The notes below the pieces were generated by a model that was not told the origin of the DNA, did no database searches, and saw only the letters and a program-made list of their open reading frames with translations. A stretch of 64,000 nucleotides of DNA, from positions 434,001-498,000 of the forward strand of contig WGNR01000012.1 of the NCBI GenBank assembly GCA_016124445.1, in the 5' to 3' direction. This stretch comes from a bacterium. Its GTDB lineage: Bacteria > Planctomycetota > Planctomycetia > Pirellulales > Pirellulaceae. Within the stretch, counting starts at the first letter, position 1. Every line of letters starts with the position of its first letter. Positions 9,301-17,968 of the stretch are shown here, one piece after another. The position numbers were made by a program, and so were the translations under genes.

Positions 9301-12300
9301 AACCAGCCCGTAATGAGCCGTCAGGAAGGCCAGAGGAATGGTTGCTGCCTCGTCGAAGTTTTGATTGCTCGGCTTTTTGGCGACGTAATTCTGATCGACC
9401 AGCAGATGGCTCGTCATGCTGGCGGTCGACAATGCGATCACTTTGTCGCCGACCTTCAGCCCCTTCACCTTGCCGCCAACCGCCGACACGACGCCGCTGC
9501 ATTCGAAGCCGAAGGTAACGTCAGCTTCGCTCAGGATGCCGATCTCTTTTTCGTATTCCTGGAGCATGCCCAATGCACGCAACACATCACGGAAGTTGAG
9601 CCCCGAAGCTTTCACCTCGATCTCCACTTCGGTGGCCGCTGGCTGCGTGCGCGACTTGGGGGTCAGCTGCAGGTTGGTCAGCATACCGAACTTCTTCAGG
9701 CCCAACTGATACGGCTGCTCCGGAACGTTCAGCTCGCCATCGTCGGTTAAACGCTTCGGCATCAAGCGGCACGAGTAACGTTTCTCGCCGCGCAGGGCGA
9801 TTTCGGTCTCGGTATCAGGCACCCAGATTTCGCCAAACAAGCGACCAGCCGCCTGGCGATCGGCGGCGTCGAGATCGACTCGTGTGCAGTTGAGCTTCGG
9901 CATCTCGTTGGCAATCACGCCAGCCAAACCCCACGTGGCGGCTTCCAGCGGATGTCCGAGCGATTCTCCGGCAACGACTTGCTGGCTGCCAAAGGTTGTC
10001 ACGTAGAGCCGTGGTGCCTGGTCTTCCAACTCGCCTAGCGATTGGGCCAGGTGCAACAGTCCCTGACAGCCGAAGGCCGCATCGACCAACGAGCCGCAGT
10101 TATCCTCCGGTTGATCCTCTTCGGCCCACAGATAGATGACCCCTCGAAGCTTCCGCTCTCCGGAAAGCTTCAGACCTTCCAGCAAGCTGGTTATCTGTGA
10201 GCGATCGGACGTGTCGAGCGTGGCGTCCTCTTGGCCGAAGTCAAGTTCGGTCCCCCGGGCAACCTTCATCACCGATTGCTTCCGCTTGCGTAGCTCTTCG
10301 CTCAGGTAGCTGGTTATCTCCCGATCGTCGCCGAAGATCAGCCAGACCGATTGATCGTTTTCGTCCACGGTCAGCGGCTTGCCGATCCGTGGTGTTTCGA
10401 TCCACTGGATGTCGTGGTACCAGCGATCGACGTCCGCCACGAGCCGTTTCTGCAAGTCGATCTTAGCCAGGCGAGCCAACTTCAGTCCGCGGACCTCGGC
10501 GAGTACTTCCCCTTCTTCATTGGTCAGCGTCACGTCCGCTTCGACCTGAAGCATACGGCCAGGTTTGCGGGCCGTGATCTTCGACCAGCAAGCAACCCGC
10601 TGCGGCGAGTGCTCCTCGAAACAGACCACGCTGCCGACACCGATCGGAATGAACGTAGTCCCCGCGGTCAGTTCGTCGGCCAACAAACTGCCGACCGTTT
10701 GAAAACACGCGTCCAGCAGGGCAGGGTGCAGGTGGTAGTTGCGGGCATCGCTTTGCAGCGCCGTCGGCAAGGCAACTTCAGCCAGTGCTTCTTCGCCGCC
10801 GGTTCCCAGGCGTTTGATTCCTTGAAACGCTTCGCCGTACACCAGCCCGCTTTGCTTTGCCTCGGCATAGAACTGATCGACATCAACCTGGTTTTCCATC
10901 CGGAAGAAAACGTCCTGCAGATCCGCTTTGTCAGGGCGGGCCGTTGCCGGAACGATTTTGCCAGCGGCATGCAGCTTCCAGACCGTGTCGTTCTCGTCGT
11001 TCGTTTCGGCGCTCAAAATGCGGAACGCCCCGTAGCCGATCTCTTCCGGCAGCAGGACGATTTGTACCGTTTTGGTGTGCTTCTGCTCAAAAACCAGCGG
11101 CTGCTGCACGGAGAGTTCTTCGACCGCGAACAGCCCCGATCCGAAATGCTCTTTCGCGGCTGCCAAGGCCAGTTCGACATAGCCAGTCGCCGGATAGACC
11201 GGATTGCCGAACAACTGGTGATCGTTCAGGTAGGCAGGAAATCCAGGGGCAAGATTTGTTTGGAACAGAATCTCGTCGGTGGCGGTCGGGATCTTCACGC
11301 CCAGCAGCGGATGTGAAGTCCGGGTAGGGCCCAGACCGGTTCCGATCCCAAAGTCATCGCCACTGCTGACCGGCATCGAATCAGGTGCCCAGAAACGGCT
11401 GCGGATGAACGGATAGGTCGGCAACTCGACCCGCGATCGCGAGTAGGGTGCATCGAAGCCGGTCCAATCGATTGGAATGCCAGCCTCGTAGAGCGACCCA
11501 AGCGAACCAAGCAGCATCTGCCAATCGTCGCGACCACTACGAAGACTCGGCAGCCAGGCGTTCTCCTTACCTGGCACGCAAACGCGTCCCAATCCGGAAA
11601 GAACTGGCTGCGGTCCGACTTCGACAAAGACGTTGCCACCCTTGGCCGCGATCGCCTGGATTCCGTCGGCAAAACGAACTGCCTGACGCAAATGTTGCCG
11701 CCAGTAATCAGGCTTCGTGAACGCATCCTTCGTCAACTCGCCGGTCAGATTCGCGGCGATCGGGAACGCCGCAGGCTTCATCTCGATCGAGGAGACAGCT
11801 TGCTCGAATTCATCCAGAATCGGATCCATCAACTGCGAATGAAAGGCATGCGACACGGTCAGCCGGGTTGCCCGGATTCCTTCGCTCTCGCAGCGAGACG
11901 CCGCTTCGTCGATCGCTTTGGCGGCACCGCTGAGCACCGTTTGCTGCGGGCTATTCATCGCAGCCACGTTGACTTCCACCGAGAGGCCATTGAGCATCGT
12001 TTCGACGCGATCCGCCCCCGCCGAGACCGCCAGCATCGCGCCGCCCGGAGGCAAGCTTTGCATCAACTTGCCGCGTAGCGCGATCAGTTTGAGGGCATCT
12101 TCCAGCGAGAACACCCCGGCGACGCAAGCCGCGACATATTCACCGACGCTGTGTCCGATCGCCATGCTGGGCGTGACGCCCCACGGCTTCCACAATTGAA
12201 AGAGGGCGTACTCGGTCGCGAAGAGGGTCGGCTGCGACATGGCCGTCTGATGGATCGTCTCGTCGCCGGACTCTGCGAACAATACGTCCAGCAGCGGCAC

Positions 12301-14016
12301 GTCATACTTCTTCAATTCTGCCGCACAGCGGTCGATCGCCTCTTTGTAAATCGGTTGGGTTTCGTACAGCGTGCGTCCCATGCCGGCATACTGCGAACCT
12401 TGCCCGGTGAACAGGAACACGACCTTGTTACGGCGACGAACTGGCTCCCCCCCGGCATCACGCGAACCTTTCTCGACCAATTTGTGCAGGGCTGAGATTG
12501 CTTCCTCTTTGTCCGCAGCAACCACCGTGGCCCTCGCATCGAGCGTCGATCGTCCGACCGCCACACTATGGGCGAAATCGGCCAGCGATGTTTCGTCTTG
12601 CTGAAGCCGGTCGAGGTAGCGCTGGGCCAACAGCGGCAAGCCATCCGCGGTTTGCGTCGAGAGAGGAATGATCTGCTTGGGCCGATCGATAGCCAGCGAC
12701 TTGCTGGTCGGCGTTTCTTTCGCTACGTAGTCGCCGACGATCACGTGGCAGTTCGTACCGCCGAATCCAAACGCGCTTACGCCTGCCAAACGTTGGCCCG
12801 GCTCGGCGTTCCACGGGGAAGGCTGAGTGACGATTTCGACATTTGCTCCGCGCAGGTCGATGTATGGGTTGAGTGTCTCGAAGTTCAAGTGCGGAGGAAT
12901 CTGTCCCTGGCTGACCGACAAAATCAGCTTCAGAAGACCAGCGATCCCGGCGGCCGACTCGAGATGGCCGATGTTCGTTTTCACGCTGCCCAGGCGAAGT
13001 GGATGCTTCTCGTCTCGACCCATCCCCAGGACGGTTTTCAGACTGCGGACTTCGATCGGATCGCCCAGCGAGGTACCAGTTCCGTGAGCCTCAATCAATT
13101 CGACCGCTTGCGGCGAGACGCCTGCGTTGTCGAGAGCCGCTTTCAGCACCTCTTGCTGCGAGGGACCGTTCGGCGCGGTCAGACCGTTCGTCAGACCATC
13201 TTGATTGACTGCCGTGCCATGGATAACGGCCAGAATTCGATCGCCATCCTGCTGGGCATCTTTCAGACGCTTGAGGATCACGGCACCGCAGCCTTCGCCG
13301 CGCACGTAGCCGTCCGCTTTCGCGTCGAATGTTTTGCAACGGCCATCCGGGGCCATCATGCGTGCCTGGCAGAAGGTGATCGTTCCTTCCGGCGTCAAAA
13401 TTAGATTCACACCGGCGGCAACTGCCAGGTCCGTTTCACCGGACTGAAGCCCCTGGCTGGCCAGATGTGCCGCGACCAACGAAGAACTGCAGGCCGTATC
13501 GACCGCAATGCTGGGTCCTCGGAAGTTGTACAGATAGCTCAAGCGATTGGCAGCGATCGACAGGCTGGTACCCGTCGCGCTGTAGGCATTGAGCGAATCG
13601 AGCCCGCGAAACATCATCCGCGCGTAGTCACTGTTGCTGATACCAACGTAAACGCCGGCCGCGCTGTCGCCGAGCGTTTTGATCGGAATTGCGGCATTCT
13701 CGAACGCTTCCCAGGTCACTTCCAGCAGAAGCCGCTGCTGAGGATCCATCTTTTCGGCTTCGCGGCCGCTGATCCCGAAGAGCGTAGGATCGAAGTCAGC
13801 GACATTGCCGAGAAACCCGCCGCGGCGGGTATACATCTTGCCGGGGGTGGCAGGTTCCGGATCGTAGAGACGATCGACATCCCAGCGGTCGGGCGGCACT
13901 TCGACAATAGCGTCGCGGCCTTCGATAAGCAGGTTCCAGAAGGCTTCCGGGCTGTCGGCTCCGGGCAAACGGCAACCGATTCCGATAACGGCAATCGGTT
14001 CATGTTTAGGCTGCAT
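6331..14016 (-). CDS. Fully reducing type I PKS with C-terminal alpha-oxoamine synthase domain (KS-AT-DH-psiKR-ER-KR-ACP-AONS)
   Basis: This 2561-residue multidomain enzyme has, in order: ketosynthase (8-430; Cys176 in DTACSSS, His311 in EAHGTGT, His351 in NIGHLESAAG); acyltransferase (530-840; Ser623 in GHSVGEY, HAFHS at 723-727, which usually means malonyl-CoA); dehydratase (900-1180; His933 with HxxxGxxxxP, Asp1102); a structural pseudo-KR region (1190-1425); enoylreductase (1440-1760; AAAGGVGQA); ketoreductase (1770-1990; GGTGAIG, Ser1909, Tyr1922); ACP (2050-2125; Ser2085 in GLDSL); and an AONS domain (2180-2561; VDEAHS, PLP lysine Lys2405 in TLSKSLGS). All catalytic residues seem intact, so one module could act iteratively to make a saturated chain. 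AONS domains release such chains by decarboxylative condensation with an amino acid, giving an alpha-amino ketone. No thioesterase is seen, which fits. The amino acid used cannot be told from sequence alone. It is the last gene of a three-gene operon. Confidence 0.95.
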   Translation of the reverse strand: MQPKHEPIAVIGIGCRLPGADSPEAFWNLLIEGRDAIVEVPPDRWDVDRLYDPEPATPGKMYTRRGGFLGNVADFDPTLFGISGREAEKMDPQQRLLLEVTWEAFENAAIPIKTLGDSAAGVYVGISNSDYARMMFRGLDSLNAYSATGTSLSIAANRLSYLYNFRGPSIAVDTACSSSLVAAHLASQGLQSGETDLAVAAGVNLILTPEGTITFCQARMMAPDGRCKTFDAKADGYVRGEGCGAVILKRLKDAQQDGDRILAVIHGTAVNQDGLTNGLTAPNGPSQQEVLKAALDNAGVSPQAVELIEAHGTGTSLGDPIEVRSLKTVLGMGRDEKHPLRLGSVKTNIGHLESAAGIAGLLKLILSVSQGQIPPHLNFETLNPYIDLRGANVEIVTQPSPWNAEPGQRLAGVSAFGFGGTNCHVIVGDYVAKETPTSKSLAIDRPKQIIPLSTQTADGLPLLAQRYLDRLQQDETSLADFAHSVAVGRSTLDARATVVAADKEEAISALHKLVEKGSRDAGGEPVRRRNKVVFLFTGQGSQYAGMGRTLYETQPIYKEAIDRCAAELKKYDVPLLDVLFAESGDETIHQTAMSQPTLFATEYALFQLWKPWGVTPSMAIGHSVGEYVAACVAGVFSLEDALKLIALRGKLMQSLPPGGAMLAVSAGADRVETMLNGLSVEVNVAAMNSPQQTVLSGAAKAIDEAASRCESEGIRATRLTVSHAFHSQLMDPILDEFEQAVSSIEMKPAAFPIAANLTGELTKDAFTKPDYWRQHLRQAVRFADGIQAIAAKGGNVFVEVGPQPVLSGLGRVCVPGKENAWLPSLRSGRDDWQMLLGSLGSLYEAGIPIDWTGFDAPYSRSRVELPTYPFIRSRFWAPDSMPVSSGDDFGIGTGLGPTRTSHPLLGVKIPTATDEILFQTNLAPGFPAYLNDHQLFGNPVYPATGYVELALAAAKEHFGSGLFAVEELSVQQPLVFEQKHTKTVQIVLLPEEIGYGAFRILSAETNDENDTVWKLHAAGKIVPATARPDKADLQDVFFRMENQVDVDQFYAEAKQSGLVYGEAFQGIKRLGTGGEEALAEVALPTALQSDARNYHLHPALLDACFQTVGSLLADELTAGTTFIPIGVGSVVCFEEHSPQRVACWSKITARKPGRMLQVEADVTLTNEEGEVLAEVRGLKLARLAKIDLQKRLVADVDRWYHDIQWIETPRIGKPLTVDENDQSVWLIFGDDREITSYLSEELRKRKQSVMKVARGTELDFGQEDATLDTSDRSQITSLLEGLKLSGERKLRGVIYLWAEEDQPEDNCGSLVDAAFGCQGLLHLAQSLGELEDQAPRLYVTTFGSQQVVAGESLGHPLEAATWGLAGVIANEMPKLNCTRVDLDAADRQAAGRLFGEIWVPDTETEIALRGEKRYSCRLMPKRLTDDGELNVPEQPYQLGLKKFGMLTNLQLTPKSRTQPAATEVEIEVKASGLNFRDVLRALGMLQEYEKEIGILSEADVTFGFECSGVVSAVGGKVKGLKVGDKVIALSTASMTSHLLVDQNYVAKKPSNQNFDEAATIPLAFLTAHYGLVRLAKLRPKEKVLIHAAAGGVGQAAVAIAKAIGAEIYATASQGKWDFLRSLGIEHIYDSRTTLFSEQILKDTEGGVDVVLNSLNQEFIPKSIECLSEKGRFVEIGKIGIWTDEQFAEARPKAKYFPFDLGDEERTSPGLIAKMLGELLPQFEANKLTPLPLKAYRIEDAVETFRFMQQAKHLGKVVLQMTPPAGERPLVRDDATYLITGGTGAIGLEVAHWLVEQGAQSVVLTSRSGKPTAAAAERIAAWESEGAKISVLPMDVAQVDQIAAVLKQIAGELPPLAGIFHAAGVLDDATLPQQSWKRFEKVMSAKVDGSWCLHQLTRELPLDYFVCFSSIAAMIGSPGQANYAAANAFMDSLCVHRKAEGLPALSINWGPWSGGGMAQSADARRLAGIGLGMIAPQQGLLALEELLPTSHANVGVFPVEWAKFLKQFGRNKHPRLLDELAKIHRQERSTASAAGGSLRERLQSADEEKRASMIADYVTDQAAKTLGISTSQLDRAKPLAEMGLDSLMGIELKNAIEAELEIDIPVEEFSQETTVTNLATAVAGLVGVEGDFSSQDQGAAKPATPEKPARAIEDIPEADFQTDRFPEVVALQDRIAAFARMGLESPYFDVHEGTTRDTAIIGGREFICFSSYNYVGSSGDPEVSAAAKAAIDQFGTSVSASRVVSGEKTVHGELERKIAEFLGVEASVCFVGGHSTNETTIGHLMNPGDLILHDELAHNSLVQGCILSGAQRRAFPHNDTAACERMLSEMRGKYRRAVIVVEGVYSMDGDYCDLPKLVEIKEKYKAMLFVDEAHSIGTMGKTGRGICEFYGIPGSRIDFLMATLSKSLGSCGGYIAGKKTMIEYLKYTAPGFVFSVGMPPSNAAAALASFKRIEKHPEVVAKCIDNSRLFLKLAKEKGLDTGLSNNTPVVPVITGNSMLALKLSRALYARGFNVQPIMYPAVEEKAARLRFFITSCHSQQQIRDAVDATAEELERLRAEEAD

Positions 14017-14084
14017 CGAAAAGGCTTCCGTCGCAGGTCAATTGGGAGCAGGCATCGTGGCCACACGCGGAGGGACCGCTGGGG

Positions 14085-14360
14085 CTATTTCTGGCCCGCC
14101 AGATAATTTGAGAACTCTTCGATCGTCGGGTAATCGTAAACGATGGTCGGATCAATCCGTTTTCCGAGCCAGTTCTCCATATCGCCAGTCATCCCGATGG
14201 CCGTGGCCGAATCTAGGGCGAACGAATCGAAGGTGGCACTTGGGTCAATCGAGTTGGGACTGGTGTCCAACTCTTTGGCAAGATAATCGATAATCCAGTC
14301 TTGGATCTCTTCGGCGGACTTCGACGGGTCGCCGGAAGCTCCGGATTGATCGGCGGTCAT
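14085..14360 (-). CDS. Discrete acyl carrier protein of the PKS operon
   Basis: This encodes 91 residues with the four-helix carrier-protein pattern. The phosphopantetheine attachment site is Ser51 in FALDSATAIG, a slightly altered DSL motif with Ala in place of Leu. It lies between the transferase gene (43 nt away) and the PKS gene (68 nt away) on the same strand. The motif and the sequence resemble carrier proteins that serve starter loading or acyl-AMP ligases more than the housekeeping AcpP. Because the PKS already has its own ACP, this one probably carries a starter or hands over a chain; that is inference. It would be made active by the adjacent Sfp-type transferase. Confidence 0.9.
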   Translation of the reverse strand: MTADQSGASGDPSKSAEEIQDWIIDYLAKELDTSPNSIDPSATFDSFALDSATAIGMTGDMENWLGKRIDPTIVYDYPTIEEFSNYLAGQK

Positions 14361-14403
14361 TAGGCACCTCGTGACTTAGGGTAACAAAACAGTTTACCCA
14401 TAA

Positions 14404-15174
14404 TCAGCCGCATCGACCACTGACCCAACCGAACGTTTTGATCTCGGGCGACTCGTCATGAGTCGAACCAACCGCCCCCACAAACCCTTCACACGGCGCG
14501 AGTTCCATCAAGCGCACCGTCGGCTCTTTCGGGAAGACATGGAAGTGATTGACCACCTTCCGGCTGTCGGGCGCCTGAAGATCGACCGTAACCCGATCCA
14601 GCGGGGCCTGCAGCCCAACGCCAATCGTCTTGAGATAGGCTTCTTTGTGGGTCCAGAACCGCAGGAATTGGCGATGCCGGTCTGCCTCTTGATGGACGCA
14701 GATATCCTTTCGCTCGGCATCCGACAAGCAGCGATCGATCATGCTAGCGAAACTGCGAATCTTGCGGACTTCTTCAATATCAACACCAACCTCGGCATCG
14801 ACCGCCACCGCGACGACCGCCAACTGGCTGGAATGGGTCAAGTTGAACTTGAGCTGTCCAGCTTGGCCGCTGATGACATTCGGTTTGCCAAACGAGCTGG
14901 CCTGATAGGTGATTTCGATTGGAGCGACACCCAAGTAACGAGCCAGAATATCGCGGAGGCCTGCATGGTAGATGACAAATTGCTGTGCGTGCTCGTCCCG
15001 AAAGAACTTCGAGGCTCGCAGTTGCTCGGCTTCAGAAAGCGACTTGTGAAGCCGGTCAACGTAGGGCAAACCATCATCCGCCGAAATTCGCCACAGATGC
15101 AGATCGGAAGAACCGATCTCCAATCGGCGCGCTGGCCGTGGAAGTGGGAATGGCTTGGTCGAAAGTTGAATCAT
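14404..15174 (-). CDS. Sfp-type 4'-phosphopantetheinyl transferase
   Basis: This encodes 256 residues from the ATG at 15174; a longer frame from 15300 would add 42 residues that do not look like the family, so I prefer the internal start. The hallmark motifs are present: VGVDIEEV (the GxDIE magnesium/CoA site) and FWTHKEAYLKTIG (the WxxKEA motif). The enzyme transfers the phosphopantetheine arm of CoA to a serine of carrier proteins; the natural targets here are Ser51 of the adjacent ACP and Ser2085 of the PKS. It is the first gene of the operon, so activation of the carrier proteins is encoded with them. The ribosome site is weak. Confidence 0.92.
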   Translation of the reverse strand: MIQLSTKPFPLPRPARRLEIGSSDLHLWRISADDGLPYVDRLHKSLSEAEQLRASKFFRDEHAQQFVIYHAGLRDILARYLGVAPIEITYQASSFGKPNVISGQAGQLKFNLTHSSQLAVVAVAVDAEVGVDIEEVRKIRSFASMIDRCLSDAERKDICVHQEADRHRQFLRFWTHKEAYLKTIGVGLQAPLDRVTVDLQAPDSRKVVNHFHVFPKEPTVRLMELAPCEGFVGAVGSTHDESPEIKTFGWVSGRCG

Positions 15175-15636
15175 CGTTGGTAGGCCCGCATGGGGGGGGT
15201 GCCAGCTGGGATGGTTCTCCGCTACCGAAGTTAAATCGGCGAAAGCAAACGGCTTTGACCAATGATTTGCCCCAAGTACGGGCAATCGGCAAAACCGCAA
15301 AAGCTTCTCAAAGCAGTGGCGAACGATCGTGGGTGGCTATCTCAGTGGTAGGTATTCGCCTTTATGGACCTTTGCGATCTGACGAAAACCCATGGAAGAC
15401 AGGCAGTACCAGAAGGCTTGGCTATATAGACAAACTGGTTTAAATAATCCTGTCTGAGAAGCTCGGCGCCAATACCCAATTTTAACTATCCACCCATAGG
15501 TGGGAAATCGGGGACCAGCTTCTGCTCCTCTCTAAGATCTATCGGCCAGCTTGCTGTGCTAATGCCCGCAAATCGATCCGACATCTATCAATATTTGCCG
15601 CTTTTTGTAGATTCTCGGGGATTCACCCAACTTCCC
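15175..15636. other. Intergenic region upstream of the PKS operon
   Basis: This 462-base stretch separates the start of the phosphopantetheinyl transferase gene from the end of queC, both on the minus strand. It must hold the promoter of the PKS operon. I see no convincing gene, RNA or strong terminator hairpin; the short ORFs on the plus strand have no ribosome site and no family resemblance. Confidence 0.5.
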
Positions 15637-16296
15637 CTAGCCAGAATACGGGGTTGGGTCGACAAGTCCCTGCGAAGCAAACGCTTCCTTCCGTTCGACA
15701 CAGGCTCCACATTTGCCGCAATGCAGCTCAAGCCCCTTGTAGCAGGTCCAGGTCTTCTCGAACGGCACGCCAAGCCCTGCCCCCCTTTTGGCGATTTCCC
15801 CTTTATCCATATTTACAAAGGGGCGCCATAGCTCGATTGGGTTCCAGTCGCACAGCCTGGCCGCCGCATCCATGGCATTGGCGAACTCCGGCCGACAGTC
15901 GGGGTAAATGGCATGATCACCGCTATGGGCCCCATAGGCGACTGCCTGGCACTGGTTAGCAGCGGCCCAAGCGATGGCGACCGAAAGCAAGATCATATTT
16001 CGATTCGGAACAACCGTTTGCTTCATGCTCTCTTCAGCGTAATGCCCCTCGGGGACTTCCATCTCCCGGCCAGACAGGCTGTTATTACCGAAGATCGGGT
16101 TAATGGCGGATAGATCCACCACCTGGTGCAGAACATTGACCCCGGCACAAAGCTGCCTGGCAAAGTCCAATTCTTTGACGTGCCGCTGGCCGTAATCGAT
16201 CGAAATGGCTCGCGCTTCATGCCCTTGGTCCAGAATGTGATAGAGCAGCGTCGCTGAATCCATCCCGCCAGAGACCACCACAACCACTTTCGCCAT
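15637..16296 (-). CDS. queC: 7-cyano-7-deazaguanine synthase QueC
   Basis: This encodes 219 residues, the usual QueC length. The N-terminal PP-loop SGGMDSATLL binds ATP, and the C-terminal region carries the zinc-binding cysteines in TWTCYKG, HCGKCGAC. QueC converts 7-carboxy-7-deazaguanine to preQ0 with ATP and ammonia, a step in queuosine (tRNA) biosynthesis. The start at 16296 has a good ribosome site (AAGGGGAA). It is apparently a single-gene unit: the other queuosine genes (queD, queE, folE) are not in this window. I looked for a preQ1 riboswitch upstream and saw none. Confidence 0.96.
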   Translation of the reverse strand: MAKVVVVVSGGMDSATLLYHILDQGHEARAISIDYGQRHVKELDFARQLCAGVNVLHQVVDLSAINPIFGNNSLSGREMEVPEGHYAEESMKQTVVPNRNMILLSVAIAWAAANQCQAVAYGAHSGDHAIYPDCRPEFANAMDAAARLCDWNPIELWRPFVNMDKGEIAKRGAGLGVPFEKTWTCYKGLELHCGKCGACVERKEAFASQGLVDPTPYSG

Positions 16297-16534
16297 CGAG
16301 ATTCCCCTTAATTCGTTGAGCTTGAACTATTTCGTCAGTCTAGCGCCTCCGCTCCAGCCGCGGAACCATTGGATTGGCCTAGGAAGGATCCCCCAAAAAA
16401 GTTTGCAAATCGGGCGGACCTTCCGGTACACTAAGGGATTGAGCTCGGCCGCGCGGCGGAAGCTCCCCTCCTGGGCACATCGCTGCCAAGATCCCTTCCG
16501 TGATCTCACCGTACCTCCCCATCCTGGGTGCCTC

Positions 16535-17935
16535 ATGCGTTTCTTCCCTATTTTGCTGGTCGCTCTCGCCATGGCCCCGTCGATTGTTTGGGCCGAAGAG
16601 AACGCTTCTGATCAGATTAGCTTCTACCACGATGTCCGCCCAATCATTCAGGCTAGCTGCCAAGGCTGCCACCAACCGGCGAAACGGGGAGGCGATTACC
16701 TGATGACCGATTACCAGGCACTTTTGTCTGGCGGCGAATCAGGCGAGAAAGCGATCGTCCCTGGCGACCCGGACAGCAGCTACCTGATCGAATTAATCAC
16801 GCCCGCCGAAGGCAAAGCGGAAATGCCCAAAGGCAAAGCCCCTCTGTCCGAGGCAGACCGCAAGACCATCCTCGATTGGATCAAGCAAGGTGCCAAAGAC
16901 GATACACCTGAGTCGGCTCAAACCAAATACGATGCCGATCATCCTCCCACGTACGTTCGCCCGCCGGTGCTGACCTGCGTGGCGTTCTCTCCCGATGGAA
17001 ACACGCTGGCCGTTTCCGGCTATCACGAAGTGCTACTTCAGAAGTCAGATGGCAGCGGCTTGATCGGACGGTTGGTCGGCATGTCGGAACGAATCGAATC
17101 GGTTGCGTTCTCTCCGGACGGCAAGCAGCTGGCTGTCGCCGGTGGATCGCCTGGCCGTTTGGGTGAACTGCAGATGTGGAACGTGGCCGATCGAAAGCTC
17201 ATCTACTCGGTGCCGGTTTCCTATGACGATGTCTACGGAGTGAGTTGGTCGCCCGACGGCAAACTCGTTGCGATCGGCTGCGGAGACAATTCGGTCCGCG
17301 GCTACGATGCCCAAACGGGCAAACAGGTCTTCTTCAACGGAGCTCACGAAGACTGGGCGCTCGACACCGTCTTTTCCAAAGATGGCAGCCATCTGGTTTC
17401 GGTCGGTCGCGATATGACCGTGAAGCTTTACAAAGTTGATACGCAACGGTTCATCGACAACGTAACCAGCATCACCCCGGGTGCCTTAAAAGGTGGTATC
17501 AACGCCGTCGCACGCAAACCGGGCGAAGACCAGGTGCTAATTGGCGGTGCCGATGGTGTGCCGAAGATCTATCGCTTGTTCCGCGAGAAGGCTCGCAAAA
17601 TCGGCGACGACTTCAACAAGATCAAAGACTTCCCGCCCATGCCGGGGCGTATTTACGACGTCGCGTTTACCTCTGACGGAAAGAAGGCGATCGCTGGCAG
17701 CAGCCTCGACGGGGAAGGGTTCATCCAGGTTTTCGATGTCGAGTCAGGCAAAAAGCTACTCGACCTGGAAGGTCCGCTACGGGCCATCTACAACATCAGC
17801 CTTTCCCCCGACAACAAGCGGCTCGCGTCGGTTGGCTTCGATGGCGAAGTCATTCTGCACGACCTGGAAACCGGCAAGAAGACCGGCAGCTTCGGCGCCG
17901 TTCCGATCGCCTCGCAAACTGCATCCACCAAGTAA
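16535..17935 (+). CDS. Exported Planctomycete-type cytochrome c with WD40 repeats
   Basis: This encodes 466 residues from the ATG at 16535. The open frame extends further up to 16316, but only the internal start puts a signal peptide (about 1-20, ending VWAEE) at the N-terminus. A PSCyt1-like cytochrome domain follows with one heme-binding CxxCH (C42-QGC45-H46) at about 28-130; then about seven WD40-type repeats fill 140-455, recognised by repeated FSPDG stretches. It would fold outside the cytoplasm as a heme-containing beta-propeller. The DUF1549/DUF1553 gene starts 33 nt downstream; such pairs are a known planctomycete arrangement of unknown function. Confidence 0.88.
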   Translation: MRFFPILLVALAMAPSIVWAEENASDQISFYHDVRPIIQASCQGCHQPAKRGGDYLMTDYQALLSGGESGEKAIVPGDPDSSYLIELITPAEGKAEMPKGKAPLSEADRKTILDWIKQGAKDDTPESAQTKYDADHPPTYVRPPVLTCVAFSPDGNTLAVSGYHEVLLQKSDGSGLIGRLVGMSERIESVAFSPDGKQLAVAGGSPGRLGELQMWNVADRKLIYSVPVSYDDVYGVSWSPDGKLVAIGCGDNSVRGYDAQTGKQVFFNGAHEDWALDTVFSKDGSHLVSVGRDMTVKLYKVDTQRFIDNVTSITPGALKGGINAVARKPGEDQVLIGGADGVPKIYRLFREKARKIGDDFNKIKDFPPMPGRIYDVAFTSDGKKAIAGSSLDGEGFIQVFDVESGKKLLDLEGPLRAIYNISLSPDNKRLASVGFDGEVILHDLETGKKTGSFGAVPIASQTASTK

Positions 17936-17968
17936 TCGCACGGTCGATTTTCCGATAGGATTTCACTC

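Noticed and set aside
16297..16534. Possible preQ1 riboswitch upstream of queC
   Set aside because: I looked for the H-type pseudoknot consensus upstream of the queC start on the minus strand and saw none.
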